A DNA stretch of 64,000 nucleotides from Tractidigestivibacter sp050946515 (GTDB lineage Bacteria > Actinomycetota > Coriobacteriia > Coriobacteriales > Atopobiaceae): positions 62,001-126,000 of the forward strand of contig NZ_JBMNUX010000006.1 of assembly GCF_050946515.1 (NCBI RefSeq), given 5' to 3'. Both the position numbers and the translations under genes were made by a program. Shown here piece by piece: positions 11,546 to 19,003 of the stretch (position 1 is the first letter of the stretch; every line of letters starts with the position of its first letter). A model generated the notes under the pieces. That model ran no database searches. It had not been told where the DNA came from and was given only the letters and a program-made list of their open reading frames with translations.

Positions 11546-11564
11546 GCAGGCATCGCCTGCCTTT
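11546..11564 (+). promoter_or_regulatory. Short hairpin in the hisZG leader
   Basis: GCAGGC-ATC-GCCTGC followed by CTTTT lies 22 bases before the likely GTG start and close to its ribosome site. It could be a weak attenuator or could limit translation. Suggestive only. Confidence 0.35.
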
Positions 11565-11581
11565 TCGAGACGGGAGCACAT

Positions 11582-13258
11582 GTGGTTGTAGGAACGCCAA
11601 GCGGGTTTCGTGACATCCTTCCTCAAGAGGCGCTTGCTCGCGAGCGCATCACCGGCACCGTGCGCAAGGTCTTCTCGTCGCACGGGTACCTGCCGGTCGA
11701 GACCCCGCTTCTGGAGTCGAAAGACGCGATAGAGCGCGCGGGGCGCGTCAAGGGCGCGCCGTTTCAGCTCTTTGATGTCGACGGCAGCCTGCTGATGCTG
11801 CGCCCCGACCTCACCCTGCCAATCGCAAGGCTGGTGGCGACGCGCGTCGACAAGGGCGAGCTGCCCGTCCGCCTGCGCTACGAGGCCCCCGTCGTGCGAG
11901 AAGAGTCATCGCTCAAGGGCCAGCCGCGCCAGTTCACGCAGCTGGGCGTCGAGCTCGTGGGCGAGGAGGGCGCCGCTGCGGAGCGCGAGGTCGTCCAGCT
12001 TCTGGCCGAGGCCCTCTCCGAGCTCAACGTCCCCGACTGGCGCATCGTGCTTGGCTCTGTCACGCCCATCAAGGCGCTTCTCGACGTCTGCGCGCCCACC
12101 CCGGAGTTCCGCGAGAAGGCCCTGTCGCTCGTGCACGACTCTGATCTCGTTTCCTTTGACGAGCTCGTAAACGAGGCCGTCGAGCAGGGCCACCTTGGGA
12201 AGTCGCCGGCCGAGGCGCTGCGCCGCATTCCCCGTCTGTCCGGTGGCGCCGAGGTTGTGGACACGCTAGACGACCTGCTCGACAGGGCTGGCGTCGCGCC
12301 CGAGCGCCGCGGGACGTCCGAGCTTGCGCGCCTGGTGGACTCGCTCTCGGAGCTCTTCTCGCAAGGTCGCGCGTCCTTTGACTTCTCGATCATCAATTCC
12401 TTTGACTACTACACGGGCATCATCTTCAAGGCCTACGCCGAGGGCATCGCGGCATCGCTCGCGTCGGGAGGCCGCTACGACGCAGTGCTGGACAACCTCG
12501 GGTGCGCCAACACCGCCGCCTGCGGATTTGCCCTCTCGCTCGAGCGCCTGCAAGAGATCTTGGGCGAGCCCGGCGAGTCCGGCGTCGTCACGCCGGGGGT
12601 GCGCCTGGCCGAGCGGCCGCTGCGCATCGCCGTGCCCAAGGGTTCGCTTCTGAAGGACAGCATCCGCGTGCTCGAGGCGGCCGGCCTTCCCGTAGAGGGG
12701 CTGCGCGACCCGGGCCGCCAGCTGACGGTGCGCGAAGGCGACTACGAGTACGTGATCGTGCGCGCGCAGGACGCGCCGGCCTTCGTCGGCCACGGCGGCT
12801 GCGACTGCGGCATCTGCGGTCGCGACTCGCTCGTCGAGGCCGACATGGACGTGCTCCAGCTTGTTGACCTTGGCTATGGCGGCTGCCGCTTCGTGGTGGC
12901 CGAGCCCCGATCGAAGGCTGGCGTTGCCGAGCGCAACTACGCATGGCGCGGCACGGTTCGCGTGGCCACCAAGTACCCGCGCATCACCCAGGCCTACTAC
13001 GACTCCATCGGCCAGCAGGTAGACATCGTGACCCTGCACGGCAACATCGAGCTTGGCCCGATTGTCGGCATGACCGACCGCATTGTGGACATCACCGCGA
13101 CGGGCACGACCCTTCGCGAGAACGACCTCGTTGTTGTGGACGAGGTCATGAGCTGCACCGCTCGCTTCTTTGCGGGCCCGGCGGCCTATCGTTGCGACAA
13201 GAGAATCCGCGACCTTGCGGCGCGCCTTGCCGAGGTCGTGGGGAGGGAGGACCAGTGA
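11582..13258 (+). CDS. hisG: Fused HisZ-HisG: ATP phosphoribosyltransferase regulatory and catalytic subunits
   Basis: 558 residues. Residues 1-~340 are HisZ, a histidyl-tRNA-synthetase-like regulatory domain (GTPSGFRDILP, a motif-2-like RYEAPVVREES, and FDYYTGIIFKAYAEG). Residues ~345-558 are short-form HisG (RIAVPKGSLLKDSI, the phosphate-binding DITATGTTLREN), which commits ATP and PRPP to histidine synthesis. Short HisG is known to need HisZ as a separate subunit; here they are one chain without a stop between them. The GTG at 11582 follows GACGGGAG and gives a normal HisZ N-terminus; longer in-frame starts have no homology-like sequence. First gene of the his operon; its stop overlaps the hisD start. 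Confidence 0.92.
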   Translation: MVVGTPSGFRDILPQEALARERITGTVRKVFSSHGYLPVETPLLESKDAIERAGRVKGAPFQLFDVDGSLLMLRPDLTLPIARLVATRVDKGELPVRLRYEAPVVREESSLKGQPRQFTQLGVELVGEEGAAAEREVVQLLAEALSELNVPDWRIVLGSVTPIKALLDVCAPTPEFREKALSLVHDSDLVSFDELVNEAVEQGHLGKSPAEALRRIPRLSGGAEVVDTLDDLLDRAGVAPERRGTSELARLVDSLSELFSQGRASFDFSIINSFDYYTGIIFKAYAEGIAASLASGGRYDAVLDNLGCANTAACGFALSLERLQEILGEPGESGVVTPGVRLAERPLRIAVPKGSLLKDSIRVLEAAGLPVEGLRDPGRQLTVREGDYEYVIVRAQDAPAFVGHGGCDCGICGRDSLVEADMDVLQLVDLGYGGCRFVVAEPRSKAGVAERNYAWRGTVRVATKYPRITQAYYDSIGQQVDIVTLHGNIELGPIVGMTDRIVDITATGTTLRENDLVVVDEVMSCTARFFAGPAAYRCDKRIRDLAARLAEVVGREDQ

Positions 13259-14661
13259 GAACCTGTGACATTAGGGGCGGCCGCAAGCTGACGACTGCCG
13301 ATATCAACCGTTCGGGATCTTTGCCCAAGGAGGTTCTCGACTCAGCCGCCGCCATCGTGGACGACGTTCGGGCCCGTGGCGACGTGGCCGTGCGCGAGTA
13401 CTGCGAGAAGTTCGACGGCTTCTGCCCTGATAGCTTCCGCGTCCCCGACGAGCTCGTGCAGGGCGCGCTTCAGATGGTTGACCCCGAGTTTCTCGCCGCG
13501 CTGCGCCGTGCGCACGAGCAGATCCTCGAGTTCCACATGCGCCAGCGCGAGAACTCCTGGTTCGAGGCCCGCCCCGACGGCACGATCCTGGGCGTGAAGG
13601 TGACGCCTGTCGCCTCCGCCGCCGTCTACGTTCCCGGAGGACGCGCCCAGTACCCCTCGACAGTCCTCATGGACACCATCCCGGCCAAGGTGGCCGGCGT
13701 CCCGCGCGTGATCATGGTGACGCCGCCCCAGCGTGACGGGTCGCTATCGGCCTACACGCTGGCCGCCGCTGCCGTCGCCGGCGTGGACGAGGTCTATGCC
13801 GTGGGCGGCGCTCAGGCAATCGGCGCCGTAGCCTACGGCACCGAGACCATCCCTGCCGTCGACAAGATCGTGGGACCTGGCAACGCCTACGTGGCTGCCG
13901 CCAAGCGCCACGTGTCCGGGGACGTGGGCATCGACATGATCGCCGGCCCCTCCGAGGTCTGCGTGCTTGCCGACGCCACGGCCGACCCCGTGGTGGTCGC
14001 TGCCGACCTCATGGCCCAGGCCGAGCACGACCCCATGGCCTCGTGCTACCTCGTGACGCCCGACGACACCCTTCCCGCCCGCGTGCTCGACGCCGTCGAG
14101 CGCCTCGTCTCGCAGAGCCCACGCGAGAAGATCACGCGCGATTCCCTCGACAACCGCGGCGTCATCGTGGTGACTGACGACCTCGACTCCGCCGTTGACG
14201 CTGTGAACGTGGTTGCCCCCGAGCACCTGGAGCTGCACTGCGCCGACGCCATGGCCCTTCTCGGCAAGGTCAAGAACGCAGGCGCCATCTTTGTGGGGGA
14301 GTGGAGCTCCGAGCCGCTCGGAGACTACGTAGCCGGACCCGACCACACGCTTCCAACCGGCGGCACCGCGCGCTTCTCAAACCCCTTGGGCGTCTACGAC
14401 TTCCAGAAGCACTCGAGCGTGATCTCCTACTCGCAGGAGGGATTCCTCGCCGACGCCCCGTCCGTCCAGGCGATGGCGCAGGCCGAGGGCCTTTGGGCCC
14501 ACGCGCTTTCCGTGGGCGTTCGCGTGAAGCTGACCGACGAAGGCGCCTCGAGCTTTGCCGACCCGTCGGCTGCCTGCGAGAATGCTGGCAAGACCGCGTG
14601 GCCGCGCGACCTCAGCGAGCCTGGCAAGGCAATGCTGGGCGGCTCCGAGAGGCTAGGGTGA
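13255..14661 (+). CDS. hisD: Histidinol dehydrogenase
   Basis: 468 residues. Performs the last two oxidations from histidinol to histidine, using NAD and a zinc ion. Family landmarks are YVPGGRAQYPSTVLM, VDKIVGPGNAYV, the GPSEV loop and GPDHTLPTGGTARF. The GTG start overlaps the hisZG stop (GTGA), with GGGAGGGAGG just upstream, so translation is coupled. The frame stays open for 104 codons further upstream, but that part is antisense-like filler inside hisG. Confidence 0.96.
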   Translation: MRTCDIRGGRKLTTADINRSGSLPKEVLDSAAAIVDDVRARGDVAVREYCEKFDGFCPDSFRVPDELVQGALQMVDPEFLAALRRAHEQILEFHMRQRENSWFEARPDGTILGVKVTPVASAAVYVPGGRAQYPSTVLMDTIPAKVAGVPRVIMVTPPQRDGSLSAYTLAAAAVAGVDEVYAVGGAQAIGAVAYGTETIPAVDKIVGPGNAYVAAAKRHVSGDVGIDMIAGPSEVCVLADATADPVVVAADLMAQAEHDPMASCYLVTPDDTLPARVLDAVERLVSQSPREKITRDSLDNRGVIVVTDDLDSAVDAVNVVAPEHLELHCADAMALLGKVKNAGAIFVGEWSSEPLGDYVAGPDHTLPTGGTARFSNPLGVYDFQKHSSVISYSQEGFLADAPSVQAMAQAEGLWAHALSVGVRVKLTDEGASSFADPSAACENAGKTAWPRDLSEPGKAMLGGSERLG

Positions 14662-14665
14662 TCGC

Positions 14666-15763
14666 GTGGCTATCCAGATTGACGATGACATTCGCGCCCA
14701 GATGCGCCCGTCGGCCGCGGCGCTTGAGCCCTACGACCCAAAGTTCTCTCCCGTCGAGGTGAACCTGTCGGCCAACGAGAACAGCTTCGGCATGCCCGAC
14801 GAGCTGCGCCAAGCAGTGACCCAGGCGGTCTCAGAGGTGGCATTCAACCGCTACCCCCAGGCGCTTGCGCCCGAGCTTCGCGCCGAGCTTGCCTCCTGGC
14901 ATGGCGTCGATGCCGACCACGTGATCGTGGGCAACGGCGGAGACGAGCTCCTCTTCAACCTGTTTCTCGCCTTTGGCGGCCGCGGCCACGTGCTGGTGAA
15001 CTGCCCGCCCGCCTTCTCGGTCTACGAGCTCTACGCGAGCCTGGTCGAGACGGGCGTCGCCAACGTGTCTCGCGACCCGGTGAGCTTTGTGCCCGACGTC
15101 GACGCGATGGTGCAGGACGCATCGCGCGCGAGCCTTGTCGTGGTGACCTCTCCGAACAACCCCACCGGCGACCTCTTCCCGCGTGACGCGGTGCCCAGGC
15201 TCTGCGAGGCCTGCCCGGGCGTCGTCTTGGTGGACGAGGCCTACATCGAGTTTGCCGACCCCGGCTCGACGGTCGAGGACCTGCTCGGCTCCTACAAGAA
15301 CCTGGCGATTCTCCATACGTTCTCGAAGGCGTTCGCGCTCGCTTCCGCGCGCGTGGGCTACGTCCTTGCTGACCCGTCGGTGATCGGCGCGCTCTCCGCC
15401 GTGCGCCAGCCCTATTCGGTCAACTCGCTCTCGCAGGCGGCAGCGCTTGCGGTGCTGCGCCGGCGCGACAAGATGGCGCCTATCGTGCAGCAGATCCGCC
15501 GTGGGCGCGAGGAGCTCTTCTCGCAGCTCAAGACGCTGGCGCCGCTTGGTGTTACCGTCTGGCCAAGTCAGTCGAACTTCCTTCTCGTTCGCGTGCCGAA
15601 CGCTCATCATGTATGGGAGAGGCTGCGCGACGAGCACTCGATTCTCGTGCGCGACTTCTCGTCGGCTCCGGGCCTTTCCGACTGCCTGCGCATCACGGTG
15701 GGCACGCCCGAGGAAAACGAGCGCGTCGTCAAGGCGCTTCAGGAGCTTCTGGGAAAGGAGTGA
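14666..15763 (+). CDS. hisC: Histidinol-phosphate aminotransferase
   Basis: 365 residues, fold-type I PLP enzyme that transaminates imidazole acetol phosphate with glutamate. Seen: NLSANENSFG near the N-terminus, SPNNPTGDLF, VDEAYIEF and the PLP lysine in HTFSKAFALASARVGY, with the arginine motif RITVGTPEEN near the end. Starts with GTG four bases after the hisD stop. Confidence 0.96.
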   Translation: MAIQIDDDIRAQMRPSAAALEPYDPKFSPVEVNLSANENSFGMPDELRQAVTQAVSEVAFNRYPQALAPELRAELASWHGVDADHVIVGNGGDELLFNLFLAFGGRGHVLVNCPPAFSVYELYASLVETGVANVSRDPVSFVPDVDAMVQDASRASLVVVTSPNNPTGDLFPRDAVPRLCEACPGVVLVDEAYIEFADPGSTVEDLLGSYKNLAILHTFSKAFALASARVGYVLADPSVIGALSAVRQPYSVNSLSQAAALAVLRRRDKMAPIVQQIRRGREELFSQLKTLAPLGVTVWPSQSNFLLVRVPNAHHVWERLRDEHSILVRDFSSAPGLSDCLRITVGTPEENERVVKALQELLGKE

Positions 15764-15764
15764 C

Positions 15765-16352
15765 ATGGCACGCATCGCCAGCGTTTCGAGGAAGACGTCC
15801 GAGACCGCCATCGAGGTGACGGTCAACCTCGACGGGACCGGCGTCGCAGACGTGTCGACGGGCATCGGCTTTTTCGACCACATGCTCACGGCGCTCTCGC
15901 GACACTCGCTCATCGACCTCACGATCAGCGTGAAGGGCGACACCTGGGTGGACGACCACCACAGCGTCGAGGACGCGGGCATCGCGCTCGGGCAGGCGCT
16001 GAGGAAGGCCTTGGGCGACAAGCGCGGCATCCGTCGCTTTGGCGACGCGCTCGTGCCGCTCGACGAGGCGCTGATCATGGCCGCAGTCGACATCTCTGGT
16101 CGCGGCGAGCTCTATTGGGACGTGCCCATAGCCGCCCAGAAGGTAGGCAGCTTTGACACCGAGCTTGGTCGCGAGTTCTTCGGAGGGCTTGCGCGCGAGG
16201 CGGGCATCACGCTTCATTTGCGCGAGGTCTCCGGCGAGAACGCGCACCACATCCTTGAGGCCACGTTCAAGTCGTTCGCGCGGGCGCTGCGCACGGCCGT
16301 CGAGAGCGACCCGCGCGTCGATGGCATTCCGTCTACGAAGGGGGCGTTGTGA
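15765..16352 (+). CDS. hisB: Imidazoleglycerol-phosphate dehydratase
   Basis: 195 residues, the monofunctional form without the phosphatase domain found in enterobacteria. It dehydrates IGP using two manganese ions bound by its repeated His motifs; FFDHMLTALSRHS and WVDDHHSVEDAGIALG are intact. The ATG sits one base after the hisC stop with GGGAAAGGAG before it. Its TGA overlaps the start of hisH. Confidence 0.96.
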   Translation: MARIASVSRKTSETAIEVTVNLDGTGVADVSTGIGFFDHMLTALSRHSLIDLTISVKGDTWVDDHHSVEDAGIALGQALRKALGDKRGIRRFGDALVPLDEALIMAAVDISGRGELYWDVPIAAQKVGSFDTELGREFFGGLAREAGITLHLREVSGENAHHILEATFKSFARALRTAVESDPRVDGIPSTKGAL

Positions 16353-17062
16353 TGGCTGGAAAGATCGTCGTTATCGACTACCACCGCGGAAACCTTTTGT
16401 CGGTGGTGCATGGGCTTTCGGCTGCAGGTGCGTCCGCAACGATCTCGGACGACCCGGCAGAGATTGCCTCTGCCGATGGCCTCGTGCTTCCCGGCGTCGG
16501 CAGCTTTGAGGACGCCATGGCCTACATGGACGAGTCGGGCCAGTCCGACGCCATTCGCGACTCAATTGCGCGCGGCGTGCCGTTTTTGGGCATCTGCCTG
16601 GGGCTTCAGCTGCTGTACACCCGTGGAGACGAGCGCTCGGGCGAGCATGGCGCGCCCGTTCAGAACGAGACGCCCGTTGCCGCCGGAACGCCGGGCAACG
16701 ACCGTTGGGTTGCCGGCCTCGGCATTCTTGAGGGTTCGTGCTCGCGGCTTCGCTCGGGGCGCCTGAAGGTGCCTCATGTGGGCTGGGACCAGGTCTTTGC
16801 CACCAAGACGGGTCACAAGAGCCGCATCCTGCGGGGGGTTCCCGTGGGCTCCAACTTCTACTTCACGCACTCCTACGCCGTCGGTGACGACATCGATTCG
16901 AGCATCGTCACCGGGCTGACGCACTATGCGCGCAGCTTCCCCTCGGCTGTTGAGAAGGGCAACGTCTTTGGCGTTCAGTTCCATCCCGAGAAGTCGTCCT
17001 CGACGGGGCAGATCGTGATGGGCAACTTTGTGGACGTCGTGCGCTCCGGAGGGATCAAATGA
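16352..17062 (+). CDS. hisH: Imidazole glycerol phosphate synthase, glutaminase subunit
   Basis: 236 residues, a class I glutamine amidotransferase that feeds ammonia to HisF. The nucleophile Cys is in GICLGLQLL and the His/Glu pair in VQFHPEKSS. It is longer than the usual ~200 residues because of an insert of about 25 residues after LLYTRGDERSG, whose role is unknown. Start taken as the ATG at 16352; a GTG one codon earlier is also possible. Overlaps hisB by one base and hisA by four. Confidence 0.95.
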   Translation: MAGKIVVIDYHRGNLLSVVHGLSAAGASATISDDPAEIASADGLVLPGVGSFEDAMAYMDESGQSDAIRDSIARGVPFLGICLGLQLLYTRGDERSGEHGAPVQNETPVAAGTPGNDRWVAGLGILEGSCSRLRSGRLKVPHVGWDQVFATKTGHKSRILRGVPVGSNFYFTHSYAVGDDIDSSIVTGLTHYARSFPSAVEKGNVFGVQFHPEKSSSTGQIVMGNFVDVVRSGGIK

Positions 17063-17799
17063 TTCTCTTTCCCGCGATCGACCTGATAGGGGGTCGCGTC
17101 GTTCGCTTGAGAAACGGGGACCGCTCCCAGATGGACGTCTATTCCGACGACCCCGTTGCCGTCGCTCGCGACTTTGCGACGCGAGGGGCAAAGTGGATTC
17201 ACGTGGTCGACCTCTCGAGCGCGCTTGGCGAGGACGACGCCGCGCGCTCGGCGAACGCTCGGGCGATTCGCGGGATTTGCGGAGTTGAGGGCATAAACGT
17301 TGACGCTGGGGGAGGCGTCCGCTCGCTCGATGCGGCGCAGCGGCTGCTTGACCTTGGCGTTTCCCGCGTGGCCATGGGGACGGCACTGGTGAAGGACCCC
17401 GCGCTTGCCGAGGCAGCGGTTTCCGAGTTTGGCTCTGCGATCGTGGCTGACGTTGCCGCGCGCGATGGCGTGGTGCGCGTCTCGGGCTGGACCGAGGGCG
17501 CTGGCTTAAGCGCCGACGAGCTGGTCGGACGCCTTGCAGGCATGGGCTTTCGCCACCTGGTGTTCACCGACATCGGCCGCGATGGCACCCAAACGGGCAT
17601 CGACGCCAAGGCCTATCAGCACATCGCTGCCGTTGCGGGCTTTCCGGTCGTGGCGTCAGGCGGCATTGCCAGCTTGGAAGACATCCGCGCGCTGGCGGCG
17701 CTTGGTCCCCAGGTGATCGAGGGTGCCATTACGGGTCGAGCCATCTACGAGGGAAGCTTCACGCTGGAAGATGCACTCGCGGCAGCAAAGACCTTATAA
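17059..17799 (+). CDS. hisA: ProFAR isomerase (HisA)
   Basis: 246 residues, a TIM barrel that isomerises ProFAR to PRFAR. The catalytic aspartates are in FPAIDLIGG at the N-terminus and FTDIGRDGT in the second half; phosphate-binding loops VDAGGGVRS and ASGGIAS are present. In actinobacteria this protein can also serve tryptophan synthesis as PriA; I cannot exclude that from the sequence. The ATG overlaps the hisH stop (ATGA). Confidence 0.95.
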   Translation: MILFPAIDLIGGRVVRLRNGDRSQMDVYSDDPVAVARDFATRGAKWIHVVDLSSALGEDDAARSANARAIRGICGVEGINVDAGGGVRSLDAAQRLLDLGVSRVAMGTALVKDPALAEAAVSEFGSAIVADVAARDGVVRVSGWTEGAGLSADELVGRLAGMGFRHLVFTDIGRDGTQTGIDAKAYQHIAAVAGFPVVASGGIASLEDIRALAALGPQVIEGAITGRAIYEGSFTLEDALAAAKTL

Positions 17800-17859
17800 G
17801 CCGGACAGGCTGGTTAGGCTCCAGTTATCCCAGGTCGCTTGAAAGAAGGAGGATCTACC

Positions 17860-18627
17860 ATGCTTACCAAACGCGTCATTCCCTGCCTGGACGTTCGCGA
17901 CGGTCGAGTCGTGAAGGGCGTCAATTTTGTTGACCTGCGCGATGCTGGCGACCCCGTCGAGCTCGCGAGCAAGTATGACCGCGAAGGCGCCGACGAGATT
18001 GTTTTCCTTGATATCACGGCGACTTCTGACGACCGCAAGACCACGATCGACTTGGCCTCGAGAGCCGCGTCGCAGCTGCACATCCCATATACGGTAGGCG
18101 GCGGGTTTCGCGACATCGATGGCTGCCGCACGATGATCTCTGCCGGAGCCGACAAGATTTCTATCAACTCTGCGGCTGTGAAGGACCCCTCGCTGATCAC
18201 GCGAGCTGCTGCCGCGTTTGGGAGCCAGGCCGTTGTGTGCGCTATCGATGCCAAGCATGTCGGACCGGGCGACAAATGGGAGGTTTATCTTGCAGGCGGT
18301 CGTGTTCCGACGGGCATCGATGCCGTCGAGTGGGCGGAGGAGGCAGCCCGGCGCGGCGCCGGCGAGATACTGCTTACCAGCATGGACCGCGACGGCACTA
18401 AGGAGGGCTTCGACATCCCGCTGACCCGCGCCGTTGCCCGCGCGGTGCCAATCCCCGTGATCGCTTCCGGTGGCGTCGGCACGCTTGAGCACTTTGCCGA
18501 GGGGATTATCGACGGCGAGGCCGACGCGGTTCTCGCTGCGAGCGTCTTCCATTTCGGCACCTATACGATTCGCCAGGTCAAGGAGTACATGGCAAGCCAG
18601 GGCATTCCCGTGAGGCTCGACTTCTAG
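17860..18627 (+). CDS. hisF: Imidazole glycerol phosphate synthase, cyclase subunit
   Basis: 255 residues. TIM-barrel cyclase that joins PRFAR and HisH-derived ammonia to give IGP and AICAR. Seen: the N-terminal RVIPCLDVRDGRVVKG with the catalytic Asp, LDITATSD, the second Asp in TSMDRDGT, and VIASGGVG. AAGGAGG precedes the ATG; an in-frame ATG seven codons upstream is less likely. A 60-base gap separates it from hisA. Last gene before the his operon is interrupted. Confidence 0.96.
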   Translation: MLTKRVIPCLDVRDGRVVKGVNFVDLRDAGDPVELASKYDREGADEIVFLDITATSDDRKTTIDLASRAASQLHIPYTVGGGFRDIDGCRTMISAGADKISINSAAVKDPSLITRAAAAFGSQAVVCAIDAKHVGPGDKWEVYLAGGRVPTGIDAVEWAEEAARRGAGEILLTSMDRDGTKEGFDIPLTRAVARAVPIPVIASGGVGTLEHFAEGIIDGEADAVLAASVFHFGTYTIRQVKEYMASQGIPVRLDF

Positions 18628-18652
18628 CACCGCTGCCGCTTCGCGCACAAAC

Positions 18653-18690
18653 ACGACCCCGTGAAATGCGTTCGCATTTCACGGGGTCGT
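18653..18690. terminator. Perfect 18-bp hairpin between convergent genes
   Basis: An exact 18-bp inverted repeat with a two-base centre, arms 18653-18670 and 18673-18690 (core CCCCGTGAAATGCG). It starts 25 bases after the hisF stop, on the convergent side of the opposing flavoprotein gene. There is no T-run on either side, so termination would depend on the very stable stem. Confidence 0.6.
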
Positions 18691-18756
18691 TGCTCTGCAG
18701 GCCAGTGCCAACAATTTCCGTCGCACGTTTCTTCTGCAGTCCCTCGAGACAGGTCT

Positions 18757-18910
18757 CTGCAGAAAATCTTCGGTTGTAGGTCTTTTTTGCCGATACCCCT
18801 AAGTATCACCTCAGTGGTGCCATTTATCTACCTGCGGCGCAGCGTATTGTTAGCCTCTTCGTACTCGGCTATCCCGTGATAAAAGACCTACAACCGAAGA
18901 TTTTCTGCAG
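18757..18910. repeat. 154-bp inverted-repeat element, copy 1
   Basis: Perfect 30-bp inverted repeats (18757-18786 and 18881-18910) flank exactly 94 bases. The arm core is CGGTTGTAGGTC. The interior carries CTAAGTATCACC and TCTACCTGC at the same positions as in the second copy near 56.2 kb. It lies in the gap between the converging hisF and flavoprotein genes. It encodes no protein. It may be a MITE-like transposon relic or a structured RNA/DNA element. No clear target-site duplication is seen. Confidence 0.8.
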
Positions 18911-19003
18911 CCAGTCTTCCAGAACCCCCTTGTCGGAGGCCGCTTCGCACCCCCTTTTCGCCATCGTGGCGCAAAATCCGGCTGGTCGTCTCACCGCAAA
19001 AGC

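Noticed and set aside
11395..11581. T-box or histidine leader peptide before hisZG
   Set aside because: No T-box consensus and no run of histidine codons after a ribosome site could be found.
12943..13254. Longer N-terminus for HisD inside hisG
   Set aside because: The extra 104 codons give a low-complexity out-of-frame sequence; the GTG at 13255 has a strong ribosome site and matches the usual protein start.
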